DNA from: Cunninghamia lanceolata
Lineage: Eukaryota > Streptophyta > Pinopsida > Cupressales > Cupressaceae
Direction of reading: 5' to 3'
DNA length: 64,000 nucleotides
NCBI GenBank assembly: GCA_027924645.1
Contig: BSBN01000494.1
Location: forward strand, 2,552,001 to 2,616,000
The position numbers and the translations under genes were made by a program. The first letter of the stretch is position 1, and every line of letters starts with the position of its first letter. Below the pieces are notes generated by a model. That model made no database searches, was not told where the DNA came from, and saw only the letters and a program-made list of their open reading frames with translations. Shown here piece by piece: positions 45,481-57,153 of this stretch.

Positions 45481-48400
45481 CACAAGGTAGGCGCATATTT
45501 GAAGGATTTACAAGTTTTTCTGACTTGGGCGCCAAGTTGAGGTGACCTCCTCCTGAAGTTGCGCCTTGTCAACATTAGGTGCCAATTAGAGTTTATGGAT
45601 GCTCTGGATTGTTTCCAAGAGTAGGCGCCAAAACATCATCATTATGAAAGTGTTTTAAATGCTAGGCGCCCAAATAAGCCCTCTGGAGTCTAGGCGCTCC
45701 TTTCATGCATTCTGTGTTCTAGGCGCCAATTGAAAGGAGTGGAGAACAGGGCAAGCGCCTTCCAAACTAGGTGTTTCCTTGAGGTGACAAGGACTTAGAA
45801 AGTGCGCCTAAGGTGAGTGCCTTGAGTGAAAAGGTCTAACAAACATCTTTGAACCCCCTTTCAAGGTTAGGCGCATTCTGGAGGTGGAAACAAGTAGAAG
45901 GTGCGCCTTAGCTTCCTTTGTCAATTCTTGCAAGTCTTTGTTGATTAGGAAGGTGGAATGCTTCATTGTAGAATGAGCGCCTATCTTCTAATGTCCAAAC
46001 TACTTCTTCTGGCTCACTCTGTGGCTAGGCGCCAGAGCTAAACTATTCACACAAGGGAGTGCGCCTAGACTCACTTGATGTTTTCTTACTACTTCAACCC
46101 CTGGAAGATGTTCCAAGGTGTTCCCTTTTACAAGCACCTGACCTCCCAAGTTCCTTCATGTGCTATTCCTTGAAGGCGCCAAAACTGAGCTCCAGTGCCA
46201 TGGGATTGTGCCTAACATCTTTGAAGAGTTTCTAAGCCTTTTGCAAGTTGATATCCCAAACTCATCTTCTAGGCGCAACAGGAGCTTTCCAAAGGAGTTT
46301 CCAAGTTTTAGACGCCAAGCGAGGTCATGGGTGAATGGAATTGCGCCTTAGGAGATGACTGGATCCTAAGCGTCAATCTGGAGTTACAGTGGAATTGATA
46401 TGCGCCTCAACTAGCTTAGGCGCCCATTTGAAGTGATTCCTTTAACACTTCTCTGTCAATCTCAACTGCAAGGATGATCTCCTAATCCAATTTTGATCCT
46501 CTGGAGATGCAAATAGCTTTACATTTCACTAGGCTCCATCAATGATGATCATCAACCAAAGCGCATTTCAAAGGTGAGATAGGCAAGTGAGGTGCCAAAC
46601 TAGTCCTTAAGACTTATCTCCTTCTATCAAGTCAATTTCAACTATGTGAGAGAGTTCTATTCTAGGCGCAAAATGGAAATGTTTCATCAATTGGTGCATC
46701 TTACAAAGCTCCCAATTCTAGGCGCCAGAGCCAAAGAGTTTTTCCCAACACATGCACCTGGGCTAGGAATTCACGTAAGAGACATCACTTAGCTTTAAAA
46801 CTTTCAATCTATAGCCATCTGGGCTAGGCGCTCCAATGGAGGATCCTTGAACTCATGCATTGGCACCTTCTAGTTCTAGGCACCCATTTTGGATGATTCA
46901 TCCTGATACTAGCGCCCAAAATGACTAGACTCTCTTCATTATCCAATTCACTTAGAAGACTCAAGTTGGAGACTTAGTTGTCTATCCATGTTCTCCGGAA
47001 GATTCATTGTACCTCTATGCACTATCTCCTTCAAGGCGCTCCTTAAAATCATTGGAAGTGCTTAGGACTTACCTTAGTCCAAAGCGCCACAATCCATTCC
47101 TTAAAGCACAAAGAATTCTCAAAGGCGCCCCTATTTACCTCTAAGCACTCAAATATCATTTAGATTCAAGGCGCACATTTAGCTCCAAAACGCAAATTTC
47201 CACCATCAACCCATCAAGGTGCATCATCTTCCCTTTGTATCCCCTTCAAGGCGTAGACATTCACTTCTTCACACTCAAACTCACTCTCTGGCGCCAGAAT
47301 AGGTGTATAACTTCAAATAAGGCGCTAATCTTAGGTTTCTAAGTACTTAGTTTGATCTTAAGGCTATCCTTCCTCTAAGCACTCTCTTCAACTCCCTCAC
47401 TGAAGGCCCTCTATAAGTTTGGGCGCATTTCATCCCAAGGCGCTTCAACATCATCCAAGGCGCAAATTCACTCTCCAAGACAAGGTGCAAAAAACCCTAT
47501 CCTAAGGCGCTCAAATCTTGCTTCTAGACCTAGGCGCACAAACATGAGATTAAGGATCATTCTGGCCACCATCACTTCCCTAAAGGCACAAAATTGGTGT
47601 AGATACATTCCATTTATTAAGGATCATTCTGGTGCCCAAATCTTGTCAAAGCAAAGGATCAATAGGTTCTCTCTAAGGCGCACTCCAGGGTTTGATCTTG
47701 CAAGACTTCTCACGTCAAAATTTTGACCAAGACACTCAAGGCACTAGTCTTTATCATCTAACCCTACAGTGCACTTACTCATTATGATATACTCCTCAAC
47801 TTTGTATTCAACCTTGCCCAAGGCGCATATTCACTATAAGGCATTCTCACGTTGTCAAGGCTCAGAGGGCTTCAACTTGCTAAAGGGTAGAGGTCTAGGC
47901 GCATATCTGACTTGAAGCTCAAGGCGCTCCAACCCTCTTGCTCTGGAATTCCTTCTAGGCACTAAGTGACTTCTCCAATTCCTTGAAAACATTTGAGGTG
48001 TTTTACCTTCTCAAGGTGCTCCTTCGAACTTGACTCCAAGGTGTTATAATCTCAAAGGTGCTGACATCATCTCAACCAAAGGCGCTCAATGATTCATCCC
48101 ATATCTAGGCACTAAAACACTTAATCAACCAAGTCATTCAAGGCGCCATTCAGTAAACTCATCTTCCATGATATTCCTATCAAGGCGCATATCACTTCTC
48201 TCATGGGCTTTAGGCGCTCAGTTGAGTGTTTCAATACTATTTAGGTGCCAAATTCATTTTAATGCACCAAACACAAAGAGCTTTCAAACACTGGGCGCTC
48301 ACAAAGAGTCTTCCAACCTTGGGCGCTAAATTAGGTCTTTGCAACTATCCAAGGCGCATATCTTCGTTTGAACAACTTATGGTGCCAAGACAACTTCTCA

Positions 48401-49440
48401 TTAGGGCGCTCAAAACACTTGTGTTTACATTTGAAGTGCTTTACCTTCTTAAGGTGCTCCAGACTAACCTGACTCCAAGGCGCTCCATCATCATCCTTAA
48501 GGCGCTAAAAACATCATCTCCACTCTAGGCAAAAACATCATCCAACTCCTTAAGGCACTTCACTGTCAAAGTCTGAAGGCGCTCTACCTAGACCTTTCCC
48601 CTAGGTGCCAGAACTCCTAAGCACTCACCAGATAACTCTCTTCTTCAAGGCGCAAATCTTCCTATACTATGATTGCCTCTGAAACGCCGATTAACGTGAT
48701 GTGAGGGTGCAAAGGCTACTCCAATCCTCAGTGAGCGCCTAGTTTAAACAAGGAGAAATAAAGCATTCAAAACTATCCAAACGATCATCCCCTTCCTAAT
48801 GTCTTCACTGCTCCAGAAAACCTTGGCCAAAATGACACATAACAACTCCTATGAGCGCCCTTATGCCCTAGGATCATCTAGTTTGTGCATCTTGTAATGA
48901 GGAGTTCATGTAAGTTTGGAATGAGCGCCTTGAATAAGTGTAAACTAGCCTAGAGAAGGGTATGTGCGCCTTGAGCATTCCAGAGATAACTGTGCGCCTA
49001 GAACAATATGAGTGCTCATGATGATGATTAACGCCCTGATGAGACTATGAGCGCCTTGTTCAGGAGATACCTTGTTTGATCATAAAATGCACCTTGAGTC
49101 TTGAAGGTTTTGAGCGCCTAGGTGATTTGGATGTTGGGATGTTGGTATGCGCCCAAGATTGAGGTAAGTGAGCGCTTGTAATGGAGGAGAGCAATGAGAT
49201 GAGGTTTAGCGCCTCCAAGTAAGGTCAGAGGTGAGGTTAGAGGTGAAATGCGCCTTTGGACCATTCTGGCGCCTTGGATGAAGAACCTATATCTTGAGCC
49301 CAAGAGGTAAAATTTGCGCCTTAGTGGATTTGGAGAGTTACAGAGATTAGAGAAAAGCGCCTTGAAGACAGAGTTGTTCAAGGCGCATGTGTGATTTGGT
49401 CAAAAACAGGCGCCTAGAGTGAATAGGCTTTCATCCTGAC
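45480..49440. repeat. GGCGC-studded block of the giant element
   Basis: Dozens of GGCGC/GCGCC motifs, mostly as TAGGCGCC, AAGGCGCT or AAGGCGCA, spaced roughly 20-80 bp in otherwise non-repetitive, CG-poor sequence. Up to about 48.7 kb the + strand mostly shows AAGGCGC or TAGGCGC. After it the opposite orientation (GAGCGCCT, GCGCCTTG) dominates. The block resumes after the satellite at 52780-52860. ORFs here are short and share no family. Regularly repeated GC motifs inside a transposon may be protein-binding sites. Confidence 0.8.
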
Positions 49441-49444
49441 TTAA

Positions 49445-52400
49445 TACACTGCCTCCTTCTGACGATTTTTGGGGCAGCAGAAAACCTTTCACCACGGGCA
49501 AATGCCTCAGAGCTATAAAAAATTGAGAGAGGTTATTGTAGAGGCACTCTACGTGATCCCGTTGCCTCAGACAGAATGTTTCTAAGTGACACAGTTTTCG
49601 AGTAACATCTCGTCAAAGATTGCTGCCTTTTTGCACTTTGGACTCTTCAGGGATATCGTCAGTACAATGTAGCTCCGACTGTTTCGACATGTTTGGGTGA
49701 GAAATAGGACCATGCCTAACATAAATGTACCCATTCAGACGCGTTGGAACAGTCAGTTTGGTCGCATCAGGAGCAGGACGAAAGTTACACCCCTTTGCAA
49801 CTTTACACTGCCTCCTTCTGACGATTTTTGGGGCAACAGAAAACCTTTCACCACGGCCAAATGCCTCAGAGCTATAAAAAACCGAGAGAGGTTATTGTAG
49901 AGGCACTCTACGTGATCCCATTGCCTTAGACGGAATGTTTCTAAGTGACACGATTTTTGAGTAACATCTCGTCAAAGATTGCTGCCTTTTTGCACTTTGG
50001 ACTCTTCAGGGATATCGTCGGTACAATGTAGCTCCGACTGTTTCGACATGTTTGGATGAGAAATAGGACCATGCCTAGCATAAATGTACCCATTCAGACG
50101 CGTTGGAACAGTCAGTTTGGTCGCATCAGGAGCAGGACGAAAGTTACACCCCTTTGCAACTTTACACTGCCTCCTTCTGACGATTTTTGGGGCAACAGAA
50201 AACCTTTCACCACGGGCAAATGCCTAAGAGCTATAAAAAACCGAGAGAGGTTATTGTAGAGGCACTCTACGTGATCCCGTTGCCTCAAATGGAATGTTTC
50301 TAAGTGACATGGTTTTCGAGTAACATCTCGTCAAAGATTGCTGCCTTTTTGCACTTTGGACTCTTCAGGGATATCGTCGGTACAATGTAGCTCCGACTGT
50401 TTCGACATGTTTGGGTGAGAAATAGGACCATGCCTAGCATAAATGTACCCATTCGGATGCGTTGGAACAGTCAGTTTGGTCGCATCAGGAGCAGGACGAA
50501 AGTTACACCCCTTTGCAACTTTACACTGCCTCCTTCTGACGATTTTTGGGGCAACAGAAAACCTTTCACCACGGGCAAATGCCTCAGAGCTATAAAAAAT
50601 TGAGAGAGGTTATTGTAGAGGCACTCTACGTGATCCCGTTGCCTCAGACGGAATGTTTCTAAGTGACACAATTTTCGAGTAACATCTCGTCAAAGATTGC
50701 TGCCTTTTTGCACTTTGGACTCTTCAGGGATATCGTCGGTACAATGTAGCTCCGACTGTTTCGACATGTTTGGGTGAGAAATAGGACCATGCCTAACATA
50801 AATCTACCCATTCGGACGCGTTGGAACAGTCAGTTTGGTCGCATCAGGAGCAGGACGGAAGTTACACCCCTTTGCAACTTTACACTGCCTCCTTCTGACA
50901 ATTTTTGGGGCAACAGAAAACCTTTCACCACGGGCAAATACCTAAGAGCTATAAAAAACCGAGAGAGGTTATTGTAGAGGCACTCTACGTGATCCTGTTG
51001 CCTCAGACGGAATGTTTCTAAGTGACATGGTTTTCGAGTAACATCTCGTCAAAGATTGCTACCTTTTTGCACTTTGGACTCTTCAGGGATATCGTCGGTA
51101 CAATGTAGCTCCGACTGTTTCGACATGTTTGGGTGAGAAATAGGACCATGCCTAGCATAAATGTACCCATTCGGACGCGTTGGAACAGTCAGTTTGGTCG
51201 CATCAGGAGCAGGATGAAAGTTACACCCCTTTGCAACTTTACACTGCCTCCTTCTGACGATTTTTGGGGCAACAGAAAACCTTTCACCACGGGCAAATGC
51301 CTAAGAGCTATAAAAAACTGAGAGAGGTTATTGTAGAGGCACTCTACGTGATCCCGTTTCCTCAGACGGAATGTTTCTAAGTGACACGGTTTTCGAGTAA
51401 CATCTCGTCAAAGATTGCTGCCTTTTTGCACTTTGGACTCTTCAGGGATATCGTCGGTACAATGTAGCTTCGACTGTTTCGACATGTTTGGGTGAGAAAT
51501 AGGACCATGCCTAGCATAAATGTACCCATTTAGACGCGTTGGAACAGTCAGTTTGGTCGCATCAGGAGCAGGACGAAAGTTACACCCCTTTGCAACTTTA
51601 CACTGCCTCCTTCTGACGATTTTTGGGGCAACAGAAAACCTTTCACCACGGGCAAATGCCTCAGAGCTATAAAAAACCGAGAGAGGTTATTGTAGAGGCA
51701 CTCTACATGATCTCGTTACCTCAGACGGAATGTTTCTAAGTGACACGGTTTTCGAGTAACATCTCGTCAAAGATTGCTGCCTTTTTGCACTTTGGACTCT
51801 TCAGGGATATCGTCGGTACAATGTAGCTCCGACTGTTTCGACATGTTTGGGTGAGAAATAGGACCATGCCTAGCATAAATGTACCCATTCGGACGCGTTG
51901 GAACAGTCAGTTTGGTCGCATCAGGAGCAGGACGAAAGTTACACCCCTTTGCAACTTTACACTGCCTCCTTCTGACGATTTTTGGGGCAACAGAAAACCT
52001 TTCACCACGGGCAAATGCCTCAGAGCTATAAAAAACCGAGAGAGGTTATTGTAGAGGCACTCTACGTGATCCCGTTGCCTTAGACGGAATGTTTCTAAGT
52101 GACACGATTTTTGAGTAACATCTCGTCAAAGATTGCTACCTTTTTACACTTTGGACTCTTCAAGGATATCGTCGGTACAATGTAGCTCCGACTGTTTCGA
52201 CATGTTTGGGTGAGAAATAGGACCATGCCTAGCATAAATGTACCCATTCGGACGCGTTGGAACAGTAAGTTTGGTCGCATCAGGAGCAGGACGAAAGTTA
52301 CACCCCTTTGCAACTTTACACTGCCTCCTTCTGACGATTTTTGGGGCAACAGAAAACCTTTCACCACGGGCAAATGCCTCAGAGCTATAAAAAACTGAGA

Positions 52401-52650
52401 GAGGTTATTGTAGAGGCACTCTACGTGATCCCGTTGCCTCAGACGGAATGTTTCTAAGTGATACAATTTTCGAGTAACATCTCGTCAAAGATTGCTGCCT
52501 TTTTGCACTTTGGACTCTTCAGGGATATCATTGGTACAATGTAGCTCAGACTGTTTCGACATGTTTGGGTGAAAAATAGGACCATGCCTAGCGTAAATGT
52601 ACCCATCTGAATGCGTTGGAACAGTCAGTTTGGTCACATCACGAGCAAGA
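49445..52650. repeat. 359-bp tandem satellite, 8.9 copies
   Basis: Eight full units start at TACACTGCC every 359 bp exactly (49445, 49804, 50163, 50522, 50881, 51240, 51599, 51958), then a partial unit from 52317. Units are about 97-99% alike by eye; the last partial unit is more diverged. Each unit contains GAGCTATAAAAAA. A 67-codon frame (MRNRTMP..) recurs in every unit only because the DNA does; 359 is not a multiple of three, so it changes frame from unit to unit. Confidence 0.98.
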
Positions 52651-53083
52651 CACCAAAAATGCAAAGGTTGCTTTGTGCAACTTGACAACATTGACACTTT
52701 TTTGCAACATGACTCAAAGACTCAAACTGACCCCAAATGACTCAAAGTGACTTAAAATCACCTTGATTATAGAGGTCAAGGCGCTCCTTATCATTCATTC
52801 ATTATGAGCGCCTTGGGAGAATGGTATATAGGTCATCATCATGATTGGGCGCCCTGGATCCAGAGTGTTGGAGAGATCATCAAATGGTGTCTAGTAGGGT
52901 GAGTTATGAGTTTGGTCGCATCAGGAGCAGGACACCAAAAATGCATAACATGATGATGTAAAAATGTGTACATATGTGTAAAAATGCAGGAGGAAATAAA
53001 AAAAGACAAACCTTACAAATTAATGTGCATACTTACAACTCAATGTAACATAACTTTACAAAATCAATGTGAATACTTACAAA
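52651..53083. other. Junction between satellite and transposase gene
   Basis: The satellite words TTTGGTC.CATCA.GAGCA and GACACCAAAAATGCA occur at the array end (about 52628) and again at about 52912-52945. The GGCGC motif appears between them. The remainder is the 3' region of the minus-strand transposase gene. Confidence 0.6.
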
Positions 53084-56000
53084 TTAATCCAATGAACCAT
53101 CTGGATCTGCTCTACTCTTTATTGTGTCAAGTATTGCTTCATGGTCAGACTCATGCACCTTCCACAATATTTTGTTCAAAGGTCTACCCCGATACTTTAT
53201 CAAATGAACATTGGATGCCACGACAAGGTTCAAGTAATGAAGAATCTTTCGATGCATGTCAAAGTCCTGAAATAGCCAAATATTAACACTCTTATGTGGG
53301 TACCTTCTAAGCCATGTTCCAGTAATAACCACTGATCCTATAGGGTATTCGATGTTTTCTCCATCTGTAACAGGGGCCTCTAATTTCTTTTTGGCCTCAA
53401 CACAACGACATAAGTAATAATCTGTTTCCTCTTCATTATCTTCATCTGCAATAACTGCATATACGTGTCCTACATTGATATGTGTAGCAAATTAGATGAA
53501 ATTAGTCAACATTACAAAAACACTACAAAGTAAGATGACATTACCTGGTTGAACTAGATGAAATTAGATGCATATATGTGCCCTATATTACCTGGTTGAA
53601 CTAAATCTGATATGTGGTCAAAGTCAACTGACGATTCCATCTGTGTTAGTTCCAGTGCCGTCGGGGGTCGATACATGTCAAGTGGGCTAAGATAACTTAA
53701 CTGCCATTCGTCAACCCACTCCTTTGACTCGCACTCATCCCAGACTTGAATTGTACAGGAAGAACAAAAGCATGACATCTTTCGTGTATGGATACTCCAT
53801 GAACCTGCAATTGAACTTCTGAAAGAGTGCATCTCATTTGATCCTGTCAGTGTACAACAATCCTCATATGGTGCAATGTTAGTATCATCTATCAACCAAA
53901 AAAATCTATGAACTAAAGACTTACCTTCATTACCTGGACCCATGGAAGCATTACACCACTCGACAATCGATTTTGCATCTGTCAACTTTGCATTGTCTTT
54001 ATACTTTAACTCTTCTCGTGCTATGGCTCTTTTGATACATGCTCCTGCACCATCATGCTCCCCCTTTCCATGCCCGGCCTCACAAAAGTTTCACATATGT
54101 TGAATACCTGTAAAATTATGCCTCCTACTCAGCCAATAGAAATTCCGCGAGTTCTTGAATTGTGATGCACAATTATCCGACCATATGATATGCTGACTGA
54201 ACGATATGCCCCTTCTAGCCAAATCATTATAGAACACCTGAAAGCAACCTTGCACGAACTCCGTAGAATGCGTGCGATCATCACTAATATAGAAATGATA
54301 CTCCCTTATGATCTTTCTGTCATCCTCTGTACTATCATTCGCATGAATGAATGCGATGTGCACAAATATAGAAACCTGTGTGGAGTTGTAATATTGTGAT
54401 TGCACCTCACGCTGTGGCTGTAGACTGTAGTTCTCTGCAAAGTCGACGACTGAAACAATGCTACCAACTGGAAATGTGTCCTTGCATAACTTGAATTGCA
54501 AGTCCAACCATCGAGCTCTATGGGCATGTCTTGCATACTCATACACTATGCTGTCACGAAATATAGGCATAAACTGATACACTGGAATCTTTTCAATAAC
54601 TAATTCACACCTCTTTGCTTCTTTACCATCTTTTGTATTGTATGCCACTGTTTTATACTTGCCAAACTCTACTAGTTCATTTCCAACCGCATGTGTTATT
54701 TCCATATGTTCACATATTGGCAAATGTTGCAAGCCACCGCAACGATGACATGTGCCATCCAAGCATAATTTCTTGTAGAATATTTGACCTTCCTCTCTTT
54801 CACATAAAATTCTTGATATGAAGTCTCTTGAAGATGTTGGTGGGGCACATATGGCACAACCCTGCAAATCATTGTTAGTATGCATATCTAAACATATAGA
54901 CCTATAAGCATCAAAATGGTTAGAAAATTCAATATGTAATCTACAACAACAAGTAGTGCATGTGTGATTTATCTTAACATAGAAAGGTTTTAGCATTTCA
55001 AAATATCTTTGACAAATTTTAATTTGAGGATACTTCTCTAGAAATTTACCATAAAACTGTGTTTGAGTCTCATCCAAAAAATGCTTTGGATGTGGCTCGC
55101 GATTCTGACTACCAATTCTCCTTCTTACCACATCCCTTTGATTCGGAGATACCCTTGTGTAATTCTTCCAAAAGTCTTCAATTAGTGACCTCAATGCTTC
55201 AACAATTGGTTTATCTTTTCGTGGTAGTCTCCCCGAGAACGCCCATAATTCATTGGCATTAGTGTCCTCAATTCTTTAGCGTCTTCCAACGGCTCTTGAT
55301 AAAGTTTTCCTATTAATTCTCAATTTTTGACTTGTCTTTCTAATAAGACGAGCTTTCCTCGTTTGACTACTTACTATAGTCGATGTAATCACACGCCGTG
55401 TTGCATTACTATCTTTTGTGCATGAGGTGTTACCCACACTCTCATACGCACTCATTAGATTCTTGACAATAGATTTTTCACTTGAAGCCTCTGATGTTCT
55501 CAACCCAAGAATCTTCATGATAGACCTATACTTTATACTTCGCATCATTTCAACGAATAGTTGACATCTTGCAGTCTCATTTAACTTTTCAAAGAACAAT
55601 CTCCAAATCTTATTAGCATATCTTCTACAAGTGTGTTTTGGAATCTTACCTTCCATTGGCTGCAAAATATTCTCATCAATATCAATCAAATACTTTGGCT
55701 TTCTATGCAAAATTCTAGGTGGTGTCAAGTTAGGTAAATTCATCTCAACATTAGGAATTTCATCAATATTTAAATGAGATGGGTTAGATGGCATACCTTC
55801 GATCGAAGATGGAATAGATGACATACCTTGAGGTTGAGGTGGGAACGATGGCGTACCTCCTTCATCACATGTGAGTGATGATGTACTCTCAACTTGAGAT
55901 GTGGTAGATGGTGTCCCTACATGTTGTCTTGCGATAAAGGATGTGTCTCCAACTATGGTATTTAAATCTCTCGTACCACGAAGTTTTTGCATTCGTTCTC

Positions 56001-56181
56001 TTTGTGCCGCCAATACCATATCTCTTTGTGATGGTTGTGGTTCCTCTTCAATTGGTATGTCTTCATTTATCGTGTCCAATTTCCTCTTCTCACGAAGTTC
56101 CCTCATAGCCATTGCTTTCTTTGCATTCTTAGCTTCTATCTCTTCCTGTGTTGGTTTAATTCTTGATCGTTTCCTCAGCAT
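53084..56181 (-). pseudogene. Transposon gene 2: DDD-transposase-like protein, 964 codons, two nonsense codons
   Basis: Exons on the minus strand: 56181-53925, 53843-53592, 53469-53084. GT-AG introns, 2895 nt, consistent frame. The N-terminal third is basic and helical (KPTQEEIEAKNAKKAMAM, TRKARLIRKTSQKL). The middle has cysteine motifs (GCAICAPP; CHRCGG..LPICEH, about residues 478-492). The core has VVDFAENY (D580), then EVQSQYY, IIWSDNCASQFKNS (D669), and CEAGHGKGEHDGAG (D710), with the spacing and HGKG..DG.G pattern of a family of transposase-like proteins seen widely in eukaryotes. Codon 302 is TAA where the related copy at 35 kb has TCA. Codon 697 is TGA where Trp is expected, before NFCEAGHGKG. 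Otherwise the frame is open, so inactivation is recent or the codons are sequencing errors. The first intron (81 nt) is also open. Confidence 0.88.
53527..53606 (-). repeat. Duplicated splice-donor segment in transposase intron 2
   Basis: AGTTCAACCAGGTAAT occurs twice on the minus strand about 44 bp apart, so the intron begins with a copy of the exon end plus donor. The upstream copy is the one that keeps the frame with the exon at 53469 (QPG then HVYAVIADEDNEEE). Confidence 0.7.
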
Positions 56182-56957
56182 GACGGAGAATTTGTCTGTA
56201 GCATGATAAAGAGACCAATATTAGTTCCTAAGAAATGAATACATGATAATAGTGGGATTGTATTTTTTTTATGTTGTAAGGATTTATTCTTGTATAGTTT
56301 GACATCATGGTATGAACTAAGGTTTGTTTATTACACATAATTATTAAAGAGCCCAAGTGTAGAAAATATACATGGCATCATGTGAGATTGTAGGTTGCTT
56401 TCTTGATTGGAAATGTGTCTATTTTAAACATGTATGATAATGCATGATAAAGTAATTCAATCCGAAATAAGGAAAATGTAAAGAACATGCATGTAAAGAC
56501 TTGACATACCTAAAAAATGAAGATTTGAATGGAGAGAGTACCCAATTATGTAGTGTTTTTATCTTCTTGCATCAAACTCCTCAACAATTTGAGTTTTTCA
56601 CCACTTGCTTCCTTTTCAATGTTAAATTCTTAAAATTGAATCAAAATTAACATTGCAATACTACAAAAATTGAAACTTGTATAGATATATATCAAATTTG
56701 GTTTGAAAACTATGTTATTTCCTCCTTCTCAAGTTGGCAAAGCAGAAAAGGTGGTGGAAAGATCATGCAAAGGTGGTACAATGTGTCAAATGTGCATGTG
56801 AACTTCCCAATAGCATGAAAGCACTTCTTTTTTGTCGGAGCACGCGCAGAATCAGTAAGAAAACAGAGCATGTGGGCCTGGATCACGGGGGTAACCACTT
56901 TTTTACCGTTTCAGTAGAAATACAAAATGCGAGCGCGTTTTGTCCTGCTATAGATCT
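56182..56957. promoter_or_regulatory. Upstream region of the transposase gene
   Basis: Noncoding, AT-rich. At 56926-56940 it holds AATGCGAGCGCGTTT, a half-site of the palindromic motif found upstream of gene 1 and near the right end. A shared upstream motif suggests common control or binding by the element's own protein; this is inference. Confidence 0.5.
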
Positions 56958-57153
56958 CTAAACCCTAAACCCTCAACCCTCAATGTCAAATCCTAATCCC
57001 TCAACCCTATCCCTAAACCCTCAACCCTCAATGTCAAATCCTAATCCCTCAACCTCAACCTTGTCCCTAAACCCTAATCCCTTCAACCTCAACCCTATCC
57101 CTAAACCCTTGACCCTCGAACCTCAGCCCTCGACGTCAAACCCTAATCCCTTG
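56958..57153 (-). repeat. CCCTAAA/CCCTCAA heptamer array, left part
   Basis: Plant-telomere-like heptamers (complement TTTAGGG), heavily degenerate and alternating CCCTAAA, CCCTCAA and CCCTAAT. The same order of variants (TTGACCCTCGAACCTCAG, CCTCGACGTCAAACCC) recurs in the right part, so the 57154-58427 segment was inserted into this array. Confidence 0.92.

Noticed and set aside
45480..49440. CRISPR-like or tandem array reading of the GGCGC block
   Set aside because: Motifs are only 5-8 bp, spacing is irregular and the spacers are unrelated; this is eukaryotic transposon DNA.
49697..52398. Repeated 62-67-codon frames starting MRNRTMP
   Set aside because: They follow the 359-bp satellite. 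The unit length is not divisible by three and no start context or family supports translation.
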